This document shows, piece by piece, positions 10,710 to 21,618 of a stretch of 64,000 nt of DNA (position 1 is its first letter; each line of letters opens with the position of its first letter). Both the position numbers and the translations under genes were made by a program. The stretch is from Haliclona indistincta. Its lineage: Eukaryota > Porifera > Demospongiae > Haplosclerida > Chalinidae. The stretch covers positions 6,995,422 through 7,059,421 of the forward strand of contig OZ024790.1 of NCBI GenBank assembly GCA_964017065.1. Direction: 5' to 3'. The notes below the pieces were generated by a model, which worked only from the letters and a program-made list of their open reading frames with translations, did not search any database and had not been told where the DNA came from.

Positions 10710-11493
10710 ATGGCGACTCATGGCTCTCTAGGAGAGTTTCTTGCTGGACAAGATGACTGGCCTACCTATTTAGAACGTGTCGAGGAGTATTTTGTGGCGA
10801 ATGATGTTGGTGGTGATGGCAGCGATGCCAAGAAACGTGCAATTCTCCTCAGTTGCTGTGGAACAACGACATACCAGGTGGCGAAGCAGCTGTTCGCTCC
10901 CACGAAACTGAATACCTGTACTTACAAGCAAGTTGTCGAAAAGCTCACTGGTCATTTTGCTCCTATGCCGACTGCAGTAATTCAGCGCTGCAAGTTCAAC
11001 TCCAGGGTTCGCATGCCTGGTGAGTGTGTCTACTTATTGTGCAGAATTGCGTAATTTGTCAGAGTTCTGTGACTTCGGAGACCAACTAGAAGACATGCTG
11101 AGAGATAGACTCGTGTGCGGCATCTCGGACCAACGGATGCAGCAACGACTGTTGAGCGAGGAAGGACTCGATTTCAAGAAAGATTTTGACCTTGCCACTC
11201 GTATGGAGGCGGCGCAGAAGGATACAAAAGAACTTCAACAGAATTCCATTCAACCTGTTAATTCCCTTCGTGACAGTCGTCCCAAGCCCTCACAGAGAGG
11301 AACTCCCAGTCCTTGCTATCGTTGCGGCGGCAAGCATCACTCAAGCAAATGCAAATTCAAAGAAGAAAATAGTCATTTCTGTGGAAAGAAGGGACATTAT
11401 TTCAAAAGTCTGTCGGAGCCGTCTTGGAGGTCATCGCAAACCTCAGCAGCAGAAGATTCAGCCTACTCACAACGCTCGCTTTGTGGAAGTTAA
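10710..11493 (+). pseudogene. gag: Gypsy-1 Gag with one CCHC zinc knuckle
   Basis: The start MATHGSLGEFLAGQDDWPTY is 21 bases after the LTR. The capsid-like part (YLERVEEYFVANDV, VVEKLTGHFAPMP) is broken by a frameshift near 11020 and resumes in the +1 frame (STYCAELRNLSEFCDFG, RLVCGISDQRMQQRLL). A CX2CX4HX4C zinc knuckle, CYRCGGKHHSSKC, lies at 11314-11352. A second knuckle (HFCGKKGHYFKS) has lost Cys residues. Gag assembles the particle and binds RNA. The frameshift shows that this copy is dead, although a programmed shift cannot be wholly excluded for the gag/pol junction. Confidence 0.85.
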
Positions 11494-11918
11494 AGAACCA
11501 ACTGATAGTGCTGATGATCCGATTTACTCGACATTCCAGTTGTCAAGCCCTGGAACTGCTCCTCTGATAGTGACTGTAAATGCTAAGAGCGTGGATCTAA
11601 AGATGGAGATCGATACAGGTGCCTCGGTGTCTGTCATCAGTGAGCAGATGTATTGGACTGTGTGGTCGAAGGAGCAATGCCCTGTCCTACAGCAGTCTAC
11701 AGCCCAGCTGAGAACCTACTCAGGAGAATTATTGTGTGTGCTGGGTTCCATAACAGTCTCTGTTTCTTATAGGGATCAGCAGTGTGATCTACCTCTACTG
11801 GTGGCGCGTGGCGTATCAGATGAACTACCGCTACTGGGCAGAGACTGGCTGAGAGTGCTCAAACTGGATTGGAAAGCAGTGCACCTAGTGCAAGGACCCT
11901 CTAACTCTATGGATCAGC
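11494..11918 (+). pseudogene. pol: Gypsy-1 aspartic protease region
   Basis: The catalytic motif EIDTGASVSVIS is at about 11609-11644 and the C-terminal motif ELPLLGRDWLRVLKLDW at about 11824-11874, giving a near-complete retropepsin. The frame then runs into inserted sequence at 11923. Joining DQQ on the left to LQSILNEH on the right (20128 onward) keeps Gypsy reading, so the insertion site is inside the protease-RT linker. Confidence 0.85.
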
Positions 11919-11923
11919 AGTTC

Positions 11924-12497
11924 AGTACAGGCAAATTAAAGTTTGACCTCAGACTAATTGCAACACAAACATTTTCAACTGTTTCCTACATAGAAAAATG
12001 TCCTCTATAACGTACTAAAAGTCCTAAGGAATCCCGTGAGGGGAAGTATCAAAAATTGTATTTTTAAAACCAACATAATTAATAATTCATGAGTAATATT
12101 CATGAATAATATTTTGACATACATGTAGTCTATAATAATTCCGGGGTTTTTATAACTATAAGCCTCCTAGAACTTTTTAAACATTCAAAAGGTCAAGTAA
12201 AAGGTATTTCTTTGATAATTATACATGTATAATTGTGACAAAGTTCTTTGTCTATGTGTAGCTTGTGGTAGGACTGTATGCATGTACTAAGTAGGTGTTA
12301 ACTGTCTTTTGTTAGTTGTGTAGTTTTGTGTTATTGTATCTTGGTCTTTAGTGGTGTGTCTGTATCACTGATTGGTCTGTTTGTGGGTTTTGTATCTTGA
12401 TTTGTCTGAGTTGTTAGTAATTAAGAGTGTGTTGTAAGGAATTTTATCGATCTAAGTCGCGGAAAACTTGAAATTGCGACAATAATGTTCTCTGTCA
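11924..12497 (+). repeat. Left terminal inverted repeat of the RT element
   Basis: It pairs with 19540-20123 along its length. Shared landmarks are CAGACTAATTGCAACAC, GAATCCCGTGAGGGGAAGT, GTTTTTATAACTATAAGC, and GGAAAACTTGAAAT(T/C)GCGAC. The outer 25 bp is less well conserved than the rest (the left end lacks about 20 bp present on the right). Confidence 0.8.
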
Positions 12498-12672
12498 ATC
12501 TGTTTAAGCCATACTATCTTCATCATCATCATTATCTTCGTCATCGTGCTCCATCTGGTCTGAGTTTGTGGAACCAGATCCCATGCAGTTGAGAGAACAT
12601 TATATTATGCATTTTACACCTCATGCTGCTACAATTAGTCTGGCAGTTAAAACCTGATTACATGTATAGCAG

Positions 12673-13744
12673 TTATTCTGGTGCTGGAGGCAAGTCAGTG
12701 AGTATTGGGTTTCTTCGCTTTCTTTCCTCTACTGGAGAAAGATCATCCGCGGTGCCTTTCCACTGCTGTATCTGAAGGTATACACGGAGGCTGTGATATT
12801 TCTTTGCCGCTGATGTGGGTGGTAAAGTCTGAGACTGGTACTGTATACGTTTTGGTAGCGATCTTATGACAGAATTGCTTGTAGTATGCTTGTAGCGTAA
12901 GGAATCAAGGTCTTCCCCGTTTTTCCCATTGTAAATGCTGACCAACACTCGTTCCCCTGCAGCAATGACATGTTCAGAGGAAGCTGACTATACTCTGGGT
13001 TGTTCACGAAAGTTTTTGTCTGACTTGAAATTTTTGAGCGAATTTCCCTTCTGAATGCCGCAAAGATGGGGGATTATATCACATCCAAGGACTGCATGTA
13101 GAAAAAGGAAGTGGAGCATACCTCAGGACCTAGTTGTTCCATGACCACTTGGATATCCCATACTTTGGAATTCTTAGTGGTTTTCTTTGGTTCTGGTCGA
13201 AAGAATTAAGATTCTTTGAGACTCAAACCTTGCATGATAGCGTAGCAAAATGAGCAAATCTGTGTCATCTCCAACCTGGACAGTGTTCACAATTGCAGCA
13301 GACTCAACAGCTTTNNNNNNNNNNNNNNNNNNNNNNNNNNNNNNNNNNNNNNNNNNNNNNNNNNNNNNNNNNNNNNNNNNNNNNNNNNNNNNNNNNNNNN
13401 NNNNNNNNNNNNNNNNNNNNNNNNNNNNNNNNNNNNNNNNNNNNNNNNNNNNNNNNNNNNNNNNNNNNNNNNNNNNNNNNNNNNNNNNNNNNNNNNNNNN
13501 NNNNNNNNNNNNNNAGAATTAAGATTCTTTGAGACTCAAACCTTGCATGATAGCGTAGCAAAATGAGCAAATCTGTGTCATCTCCAACCTGGACAGTGTT
13601 CACAATTGCAGCAGACTCAACAGCTTTCTGAACAATGAGAAGGTCAGCATCCCCTGGCGCATGATGTACTCTATACACATGATGTAATCTAGCTGGCCTC
13701 CTAACATGTTGATAAACTTCTGCTTGTGATACAACCTGATACAA
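12673..13744 (-). pseudogene. PIN-like (FEN/XPG-type) nuclease-family gene fragment
   Basis: Reading down from 13744, the frame has APGDADLLIVQKAVES followed by VQVGDDTDLLILLRYHA, acidic motifs I associate with the PIN/XPG-I-like fold. Past the gap there is a LHAVLGCD motif (frame broken), then KGNSLKNFKSD, and the C-terminal block YNGKNGEDLDSLRY, LPPTSAAKKYHSLRVYLQ, DLPPAPE. This matches my memory of a protein family common near transposons in cnidarians and sponges; the family call is recollection, not a search. The first 110 bp next to the gap are duplicated, and stops occur between the two halves. It is divergent to the RT gene. Confidence 0.55.
13315..13514. other. Assembly gap (200 N) with duplicated flanks
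   Basis: Exactly 200 N. The 110 bases before it (13204-13313) are repeated directly after it (13515-13627), so the two contigs overlap and the gap is probably not a real missing segment of that length. Confidence 0.95.
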
Positions 13745-13754
13745 CCTCCTGTCT

Positions 13755-14330
13755 TTACAGCATTGGGAAGGGAAAATCGCTCAAAAATTTCAAGTCAGAC
13801 AAAACTTTCTTGAACAACCCAGAGTACAGTCAGCTTCCTCTGAACATGTCATTGCTGCAGGGGAACGAGTGTTGGTCAGCATTTACAATGGGAAAAACGG
13901 GGAAGACCTTGATTCCTTACGCTACAAGCATACTACAAGCAATTCTGTCATAAGATCGCTACCAAAACGTATACAGTACCAGTCTCAGACTTTACCACCC
14001 ACATCAGCGGCAAAGAAATATCACAGCCTCCGTGTATACCTTCAGATACAGCAGTGGAAAGGCACCGCGGATGATCTTTCTCCAGTAGAGGAAAGAAAGC
14101 GAAGAAACCCAATACTCACTGACTTGCCTCCAGCACCAGAATAACTGCTATACATGTAATCAGGTTTTAACTGCCAGACTAATTGTAGCAGCATGAGGAG
14201 TAAAATGCATAATATAATGTTCTCTCAACTGCATGGGATCTGTTTCCACAAACTCAGACCAGATGGAGTACGATGACGAAGATAATGATGATGATGAAGA
14301 TAGTATGGATTAAACAGATAATGTTCTGGA
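13755..14330 (+). repeat. Inverted duplicate of the PIN-like gene 3' half
   Basis: 13755-14330 is the reverse complement of about 12490-13090. The 91-residue C-terminal frame (13869-14144) is identical in sequence to that at 12673-12948 on the other strand. The identity means either a recent inverted duplication or an assembly palindrome next to the gap. Confidence 0.75.
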
Positions 14331-14963
14331 CCACGAAAGACCACGTCCACGTAATATGGCGGCAGGCTGTACCCAACCACTCTCGCAGCTCGCGAACCCT
14401 GCTAACGTATTACAACTGGACTGGTCTTTGATAGATGCCGAGTTCAATAGTATTCTCGGCCCACTACATGAAGCTCTAGCCGCTGGTCTTCATACATCCG
14501 AAGCAGCGGCCATTTTCGCCGACCTTCTGGCTTCACATCTTACAAAGCACGATGTGTTGCAAGGCTCAAAGCCCAAAACCCAGCGTAACCATAGAGAACG
14601 AAGCATAATCATGCTCACAAAACGTTTGAGAGAGTTAAAGAATAAAGAGCGACAGTCCTTCAAGAGAAGACCAAAGGAATTCCTAAATGCTGTGAGAATC
14701 CATCACAAAGCACTAAAAGCAGCAGAAAAACAAGAGGCTGCTCAGTCCGGCAGGAGACAGGAGAGAGCATTCCGCGAGAACCCATGGAAATTTGCTAAGT
14801 CAGTCTGCAATCCATCTGCAACCATCGATCCTTTCTTTTCAGCAAAAACAGCTCTGACCTATTTCCAGGGGTCCTTTTCTGATGCAGACTCTACCTACAC
14901 CGAGTTTCCCGACTGGATAGAAGATGCTCCCGATATCTCCAGTGAATTTAACATGTCCCCTAT

Positions 14964-16793
14964 CTAGCCTCGAACCAGGCTCTTTTAATTTGTGTGGGCG
15001 GAATAAAGAGCCTGGTACACACTGTCTGCGCATGCTCCAAATCGCGCCGGAATTCCGGCGCAATAGGAAACTTTCGTGCACGTTTGTAATACGCACTACG
15101 AAATTTTACGTCATCGCTTACTGGTACTGTGGATCTCGGTTCAGAACAAGTGTTGGTCTTCTTTATTGGAAGTTCTGCTAACTATATATACACAAGAAAA
15201 TAAAAAGATTTCTATCGAAATCAAAAGTATGTAGGGTTGTGAAATCTACCACTGGTCAACAATGTAAACTAACAAGGAACAAGCATGGAATGGTAACACG
15301 ATTGACTTGCTAACAGACCATAGATCCCTACATCAGTAGCTGCTGTAGTTGACTATAGCTAGTTCAGCTTGTTGCTGTTGACTGACACCTGACGTGCATT
15401 CAGCTTGTGACAGCTTATGTACAGCCACTGATGTAGGGATCTATGGTCTGTTAGCAAGTCAATCGTGTTACCATTCCATGCTTGTTCCTTGTTAGTTTAC
15501 ATTGTTGACCAGTGGTAGATTTCACAACCCTACATCCTTTTGATTTCGATAGAAATCTTTTTATTTTCTTGTTTGTGTCCTTTTTTCTTTTTCAGTGAAG
15601 TACAGTTCAATATCATGCAATTACTGTGCCATCTTTGTTTCCACCATTGGTTTGGTTTTCCTGTTGTTGATGGCTTTTCTTTATTATTAACAATTTTAAA
15701 CTTGTAGCTAAATAGTTCTTATGCTGTAGATATCAGCTCGCCTACGCATGCATGAATACAGTGCATACGAGCCCCGCCCACACTTGTTTACGGATGTTAT
15801 AATTATCTGGCAAGGCAGAATGGTGATTCTGCGCTTGCTAGCTTACCGTTCTTCGAAGACTCCAGACAAATATGTGTTCTCCGTGATCTATACGGCGTGG
15901 CGATAGTCAAGCTTGTGCTTGGTCACGTGCGCTAACCACAGCTTAGTCACGTGCGTATTGCGCAATCACTATAATTATTAATGGCGTCTAACACTTAGCT
16001 GGCAATGGATCACGATCGAGAAATCGCGGAATTTATATCGCCGTTTCGCTAAAAACTAAGTTCAAAAGGCACATGCCAGGAGAATTTCACGACTGTTCGT
16101 GGGTGTTTTGGTCTCGGCACTGCTCACGTAAAGCTGCTAGGCGAGTGGAAGAAAGAAGAAAGAAGAAAACGAAGATGACGAAACTCGATTTTCACCGTTT
16201 CCAGGTTCGTCACTTTAGTAACAATCTCGAGCAATCTCCTTGCTACTGTAAGATGGGGCAACGCCAGATAGCAGATTTAAGTGTCTTTGGACGTATAAAA
16301 TTCATCACCAGGCGAAATATCAGCGTTTGAACGCTAATACATTGTATGTAGCCGCCATCTTGTTTTCTCGTTCAACCCTACATAGGGAGACACTACCGTG
16401 TCTCCCTAATTAGTAATACTGTACAGGCAAGGCAGTAGTGAGCGACGAGTGTACGCATTGTGTACAGTAACAGCGATGTTTCTACTGTCGTTGCAGTTTG
16501 CGCGTTTAATCGTTCAGCAGATCAGCTTGGTACTTTGCTAGCAGCAGTTCAGGATATGTGGCTGTCAAAACTAGCTCTATTTTCTTGAAAGGTGAATGAT
16601 CTACGTTTGAATTGGGCTAGCTAGAAGCCGCCATGTTCTTTGCTTGACCACGCCCTTCGTCCCGCCTGGCATTGATAATTATTATTTCGTCACATATGTC
16701 CAAACCACGTGAATTTTCAGCACATGCGCAGACAGTGTGTACCAGGCTCTTTATTCCGCCCACACAAATTAAAAGAGCCTGGTTCGAGGCTAG
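14964..16793. mobile_element. CTAGCCTCG-TIR element, 8-bp TSD, copy 1
   Basis: The ends are CTAGCCTCGAACCAGG and its complement. TSD TCCCCTAT is at 14956-14963 and 16794-16801, inside the RT gene. Inner repeats near the ends (GAGCCTGGTACACACTGTCT) also face each other. Non-coding, and mostly filled by a Helitron-like copy. Other members are at 26087, 36876, 41154 and 52476. An 8-bp TSD is compatible with hAT, P or KDZ-type elements; no transposase is present to decide. Confidence 0.88.
15193..16409 (+). mobile_element. Helitron-like element, copy 2
   Basis: Plus-strand copy, ending with the CACTACCGTG hairpin and CTCCCTAA at 16409 followed by host T. The uninterrupted host sequence is known from 37070-37110 (CTAACTACATTAGTAATAC), which shows insertion between A and T with no target duplication; a short TA expansion has altered the 5' flank. 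The internal hairpin arms are about 15195-15335 and 15425-15560. Confidence 0.6.
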
Positions 16794-19539
16794 TCCCCTA
16801 TCCTGCCGAGCACTGTCATGCACGCATTGATGAAGTGCTCTCAATCGTCTTCTCCTGGTGAGGATGGGATCTCATATTTGCACTTGAGAAAGATGCCGTG
16901 TTGTCACCATTTTTTGGCAACGCTCTACTCAAAGATCTTGTTAGAGACTCAAGAGGCGCCAGCTGGATGGTGTAATGGTGTTTTCAAGCTTATCCCTAAA
17001 ACCAGCGACTCTACTCGACCAGAGAACTTTCGCCCTATTGCACTCACCTCAGCAATAGGTAAAGTATTCCACAAGATCCTTGCCTCTCGACTAGAAATTT
17101 TTCTAAAAGAGACGGGATTATTGATGTTTCTCTGCAGAAGGGCTTTCTTTCGGGGATTAATGGCACTTTTGAGCATATATTTTCCATCACTGCCATCCTT
17201 GAAAATGCTAAACAACATGGACTTCCCCTCAGTGTATCCTTCCTTGATCTTCGCAATGCGTTTGGTTCAGTCTCTCACTGTCTAATTCTAGAGATGATGA
17301 ACTACATCGGTCTGCCTCCAAAACTAACTGCGTATGTTACTGACACCTACTCTAAATTGAGAGCACATGTGAAAACAAGAAGTTGGTCTACTGCATCCTT
17401 TCCTATAAAAAAGGGATTTCCAAGGAGATACATTATCACCCCTGCTTTTCTTACTGGTCTTTAACCCAGTAATTCAACTCTGTGACAAGTTGCAAAAAAC
17501 CGGTTTCAGGTTAAAACTCCCAATCCTCAATTCTGAAGGCATCCCACCTGTCAATGCTCCGATCTATTTAGAATGTGATGTTGAAGGTCATGACGATCCA
17601 CAAGGCTGGTACTATGCTATAGTGACTCAGCACTTTGTTGAAGGTCGTTCACAAGTTACATATTCCAATGGGGACACAAAGGTTCTCAATCTCAACTCAG
17701 TGTCTTGGAAATTGACTAAGAAGGGTAGCAAGTCTTACCTTCCACTTGTCCAAACCCCTCCTGATTACAAGCTAAAGAAACTCAGGGAGGAAGCATTGAA
17801 ACCAAACACTTTCACTCAGAGCCCCACTCAACAAAGGCCTTTGCTGATGATCTTACTGTTCTGTCGAGAAATTTCAAGGATCATCAAATTGCTCTGAGGC
17901 AGGTTGATTCTTGCTGCTCTGATCTTGGGCTTACACTTCGACCTGATAAGTGTGTCACACTTAGCTTCGATGGAAAGAAATGCTGAGAAATGCTAGATTT
18001 CAGCTCTCAGAGGGATCAACTCGCAATATAGCCTCTGGTGCCACAAGGTTTCTTGGTCGCACTATAGGCGAGACCATGCAGTCATCTTGCAAAGAGTCAG
18101 CTAAGAGAATTCGGAAGAAAATCACAGGAGCCTTAAGGAAAATCGATGAAAGACCGATAAGGGGTGAATATAAAGTTTGGATTTATAAGCACTATGTGGC
18201 GACCTGTCAATGCTATCTCTGAGTCAACCATCAATTCCATTCAAGGTGGTGCAACGAGATTCATCAAGAAATGGTGATGTGCTACATTAGCCTCAGTTTT
18301 CATCCTGAAGTGCTTAATCTACCATTCCTCCCCCAACTGCGAGAAAGAGCAAAGCTTGCATTTGTCTCTCAAGTAGAAGCCACCAAAGACCCTCTTATTA
18401 AGCAAGCTTTAGTAGTGATCCAGACTCCTGAGTATCAGAAACTACAGTCTATTCCTACTAAATGTATCAGTGTCTTAGAGGCAGCAAAGCGCTCTGTTGC
18501 TTCTATTAACCCGAAAGCAAACCTGAAGAAAGCAGCTCAGTCGATTCTAAAAGAACAACATGCAGAGCAGTGGAGCAGCACACTTGATGACCTGCTAGTC
18601 CAGAGTAAATTCAAAGATATCATCTCAGTCGAAGAGACAAACAAAACCTGGACTCGGCTTGTTACAGGGTTACCATCGGGTCAGCTCTCTTTTATTTTGA
18701 GAGCCGGCATGGATTGCCTACCTACGCCTCTTAACCTGAAACGCTGGAAATATCGTTCAGACCCTTCTTGTCCATTATGTGGATCTAGCCAAGCGACTTC
18801 AGTTCACATCCTGAATGGTTGCCCCACAGCTCTCAATCAAGGTCGCTATACATGGAGGCATGACTCTGTACTAAATTCTATTGCATCAGTGATAAAATCT
18901 GAGATTTCTCCACCTACAGTTTTGTATGCCGACTTACCTGGGTACCGTGCTAGTGACAATCCACAGTCTACTCTCCCTTCAGATGTTTCTGTATCGTCTG
19001 CACGTCCTGACATCGCCATGCGTGAGGGTAATGTGATTAAGATCTCAGAATTGACAGTATGCTCCAATACTCAGAGAGGGTTTGACGAGGCGAGATCAAG
19101 GAAAAGAAATAAACATGCTTATATCCAACTGATCTCTGACTTAGAGGCTAAAGGTTTCAAAGTAAACTATTCAACCATTGAAATTGGCTCGTTGGGTCAT
19201 TATGCATCTGGTGCCACCAATGCCATCTCAGGTCTCATGCCTACACTTTCCACCGCCCGAGTGAGGCTCAGGTATCCATTGCCTGTTCGTACCATATATT
19301 CAATGCCAGAGACTCAACGGTGTGGACAGAGAATAGACCTTTATATATTACTTAGATTATTAATTTTTTATTTAAGAGTTTGCTTATTTATTTTTGTTTT
19401 GTTTTGCCTTGCCAAGCTCCATTGTTCAGATGGTTAACTTTGTGTCCTAGGCTAGTCTAGCTCATTTCTCATTCATTATTACTTTATCTCTGGTATTATA
19501 TTGTGCATTCCTGATGAATGGTATTTCACCCCACAGAGA

Positions 19540-20123
19540 ACATTATTGTCGCGATTTCAAGTTTTCCGCGACTTAGATCGATAAAATTCCTTACAACACA
19601 CACTTAAATACTAACAACTCAGACAAATCAAGATACAAAACCCACAAACAGACCAATCAGTGATACAGACACACCACTAAAGACCAAGATACAATAACAC
19701 AAAACTACACAACTAACAAAAGACAGTTAACACCTACTTAGTACATGCATACAGTCCTACCACAAGCTACACATAGACAAAGGACTTTGTCACAATTATA
19801 CATGTATTTTTTCAATAATTATCAAAGAAATACCTTTTACTTGACCTTTTGAATGTTTAAAAAGTTCTAGGAGGCTTATAGTTATAAAAACCCCGGAATT
19901 ATTATAGACTATGTCAAAATATTCATCATGAATATTACTCATGAATTATTAATTATGTTGGTTTTAAAAATACAATTTTTGATACTTCCCCTCACGGGAT
20001 TCCTTAGGACTTTTAGTATGTTATAGAGGACATTTTTCTGTGTAGGAAACAGTTGAAAATGTTTGTGTTGCAATTAGTCTGAGGTTGACCCATTTTTTTC
20101 CATACATGTAAATTGCCTGTACT
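19540..20123 (-). repeat. Right terminal inverted repeat of the RT element
   Basis: Complement of 11924-12497, ending GCCTGTACT followed by the AGTT(G) target copy. It joins directly to the resumed Gypsy-1 pol frame at 20128. Confidence 0.8.
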
Positions 20124-20125
20124 AG

Positions 20126-21597
20126 TTGCAGAGTATCCTAAACGAACATTCTGATGTGTTCCGAGATGGATTGGGTCTAATGCAGGGTGTTAAAGTTTCT
20201 CTACAGGTTACTGCTGATGCAAAACCTATTTACCAACGCTCTCGCCCTGTTCCATTCGCTCTTCGTTCCAGAGTCGAAGCTGAACTAGACAGACTTGAGA
20301 ACTGTGGTGTCATTGAACCTGTGAGCTACTCCGAATGGGCTGCTCCAATAGTCCCCGTCGTGAAGCAGGATGGATCGATCAGGATCTGTGGTGACTTCCG
20401 AGTGACGATCAACCAGGTTGCTCAACGTGACATGTACCCTCTACCCAAGGTGGAAGACCTGCTATCAACTCTAGCTGGAGGGAATACATTCTCTAAGCTT
20501 GACCTGAGCCATGCGTATCAGCAGATCCAGTTATCAGAAGAATCACGTAAACTCGTGACAATCAATACCAGCAAGGGATTGTACCAGTACACCCGTCTAC
20601 CCTTTGGGATCTCCGCAGCTCCGTCAATCTTTCAGAGAACCATGGAAAATCTCCTCAAAGGAATTCCTCAAGTACAGTCGTTTACATCGACGACATTCTG
20701 GTGACAGGAAAGACTGATGCAGAACACTTGCAGCATCTCAAGGAAGTTCTTGCAAGACTTAAAAAAGCCGGCATGAAGCTGAAGGAATCAAAGTGCAGTT
20801 TCATGATGGAGAAGGTTACCTATCTAGGCCATGTGATTTCCCGAGAAGGAATCTACCCAGCAGCTGAGAAAGTACAAGCTGTTTCTGAAGCCCCGATACC
20901 TTCTAATGTTACTCAACTCAAGTCTTTCCTGGGACTCCTGAACTTCTACACTCGTTTTTTACCTAACCACTCTACTAAGCTGGCACCTCTACACAAGTTG
21001 CTTCAAAAGAACACTCCATGGAAATGGGAATCTGAACAGCAGGAAGCCTTTGAGATAGCTAAAGCATCTCTATCATCTTCAACCTGTCTCACTCATTACG
21101 ATCCTGCTAAGTCTTTGGTGGTATCATGTGACGTTTCCTCGTATGGGGTTGGTGCTGTGCTTGCACATGAACTGACAGATGGTTCTACTCAGCCTATCGC
21201 ATATGCCTCTCGATCTTTGTCTCCGGCTGAAAAGAATTACGCCCAAATTGATCGAGAAGGACTAGCAATCATCTTTGCAGTGGTGAAGTTCAGGCAGTAT
21301 CTGTTGGGGAGAAAGTTCACGATCAAAACTGATCACAAGCCACTCACTCAGTTATTTTCTCCTGACAGAGCAGTTTCTCCGATAGCGTCTGCACGGATTC
21401 AACGGTGGTCTCTCATCCTCTGTGGGTACGACTACACTATTCAACACAAGTCTGGAGTCACAAACGCTGATGCAGATGCTCTAAGCCGTCTACCGCTACC
21501 TGATTCACCTAAAGATGTGCCTCTACCAGGAGAGACTGTCCTACTACTTGAATGTCTACAACAAACTCCAGTCACTGCTCCGCAGATCAAAGAGTGA
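20126..21597 (+). pseudogene. pol: Gypsy-1 reverse transcriptase and RNase H
   Basis: RT motifs are in order: PIYQRSRPVPFALR, GVIEPVSYSEWAAPIV, SIRICGDFRVTINQ, FSKLDLSHAYQQI, RLPFGISAAPSIFQ. A one-base frameshift just before the YIDD box (about 20680) puts YIDDILVTGK in the next frame. RNase H follows with SCDVSSYGVGAVLA (Asp), DREGLAIIFAV (Glu) and TDHKPLTQLF (Asp), then the chromatin-distal ADADALSRLP end. A stop at 21595 separates it from integrase. Length and order are those of Gypsy pol. Confidence 0.9.
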
Positions 21598-21618
21598 ACC
21601 AATGGTGATGCTCTATTA

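Larger units (their letters stand above)
14356..19437 (+). pseudogene. Reverse transcriptase with zinc finger and restriction-like endonuclease
   Basis: N-terminal part 14356-14963 (start MAAGCTQPLS; basic KRLRELKNKERQSFKRR), cut by an insertion at 14964-16793. It resumes with SSPGEDGISY, then RT motifs FKLIPK and RPENFRPIAL, motif A SFLDLRNAFGSV (about 17235), motif B with QGD-like residues (about 17425), a Tudor/chromo-like insert (17565-17760), and motif C FADDLTVLS (about 17840). Then come CPLCGSSQATSVHILNGC (zinc finger, about 18770) and an endonuclease with RPDIAM, ISELTVCSN and KRNKHAY as candidate PD-(D/E)XK residues (19005-19120). RT plus C-terminal RLE is the R2/NeSL-like layout. 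At least three frameshifts (near 17115, 17420, 17830) and small deletions near 18195 and 18275 make it inactive. Confidence 0.75.
11924..20123 (+). mobile_element. 8.2-kb element with about 580-bp TIRs carrying RT-endonuclease and PIN-like genes
   Basis: The terminal inverted repeats span about 11924-12497 and 19540-20123, with outermost bases AGTACAGGC and GCCTGTACT. Flanks are AGTT(C) at 11919-11923 and AGTT(G) at 20124-20128, a 4-5 bp target duplication; Gypsy-1 with one copy removed reads in frame. Inside are divergent genes: a PIN-like nuclease-family gene on the minus strand and an RT with restriction-like endonuclease on the plus strand. Two further elements are nested inside. Long TIRs are not expected for a LINE, so either an RT gene became cargo of a TIR transposon or this is a distinct element class. 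All coding parts are decayed. Confidence 0.75.

Noticed and set aside
13250..13744. Open frames running through the N block
   Set aside because: Ns are read as unknown residues; only the part right of the gap (the PIN-like motifs) has content.
11924..20123. Polinton/Maverick assignment for the long-TIR element
   Set aside because: TIRs starting AG are suggestive, but no integrase, protein-primed polymerase, ATPase or capsid gene is seen and the TSD is 4-5 bp rather than 6.
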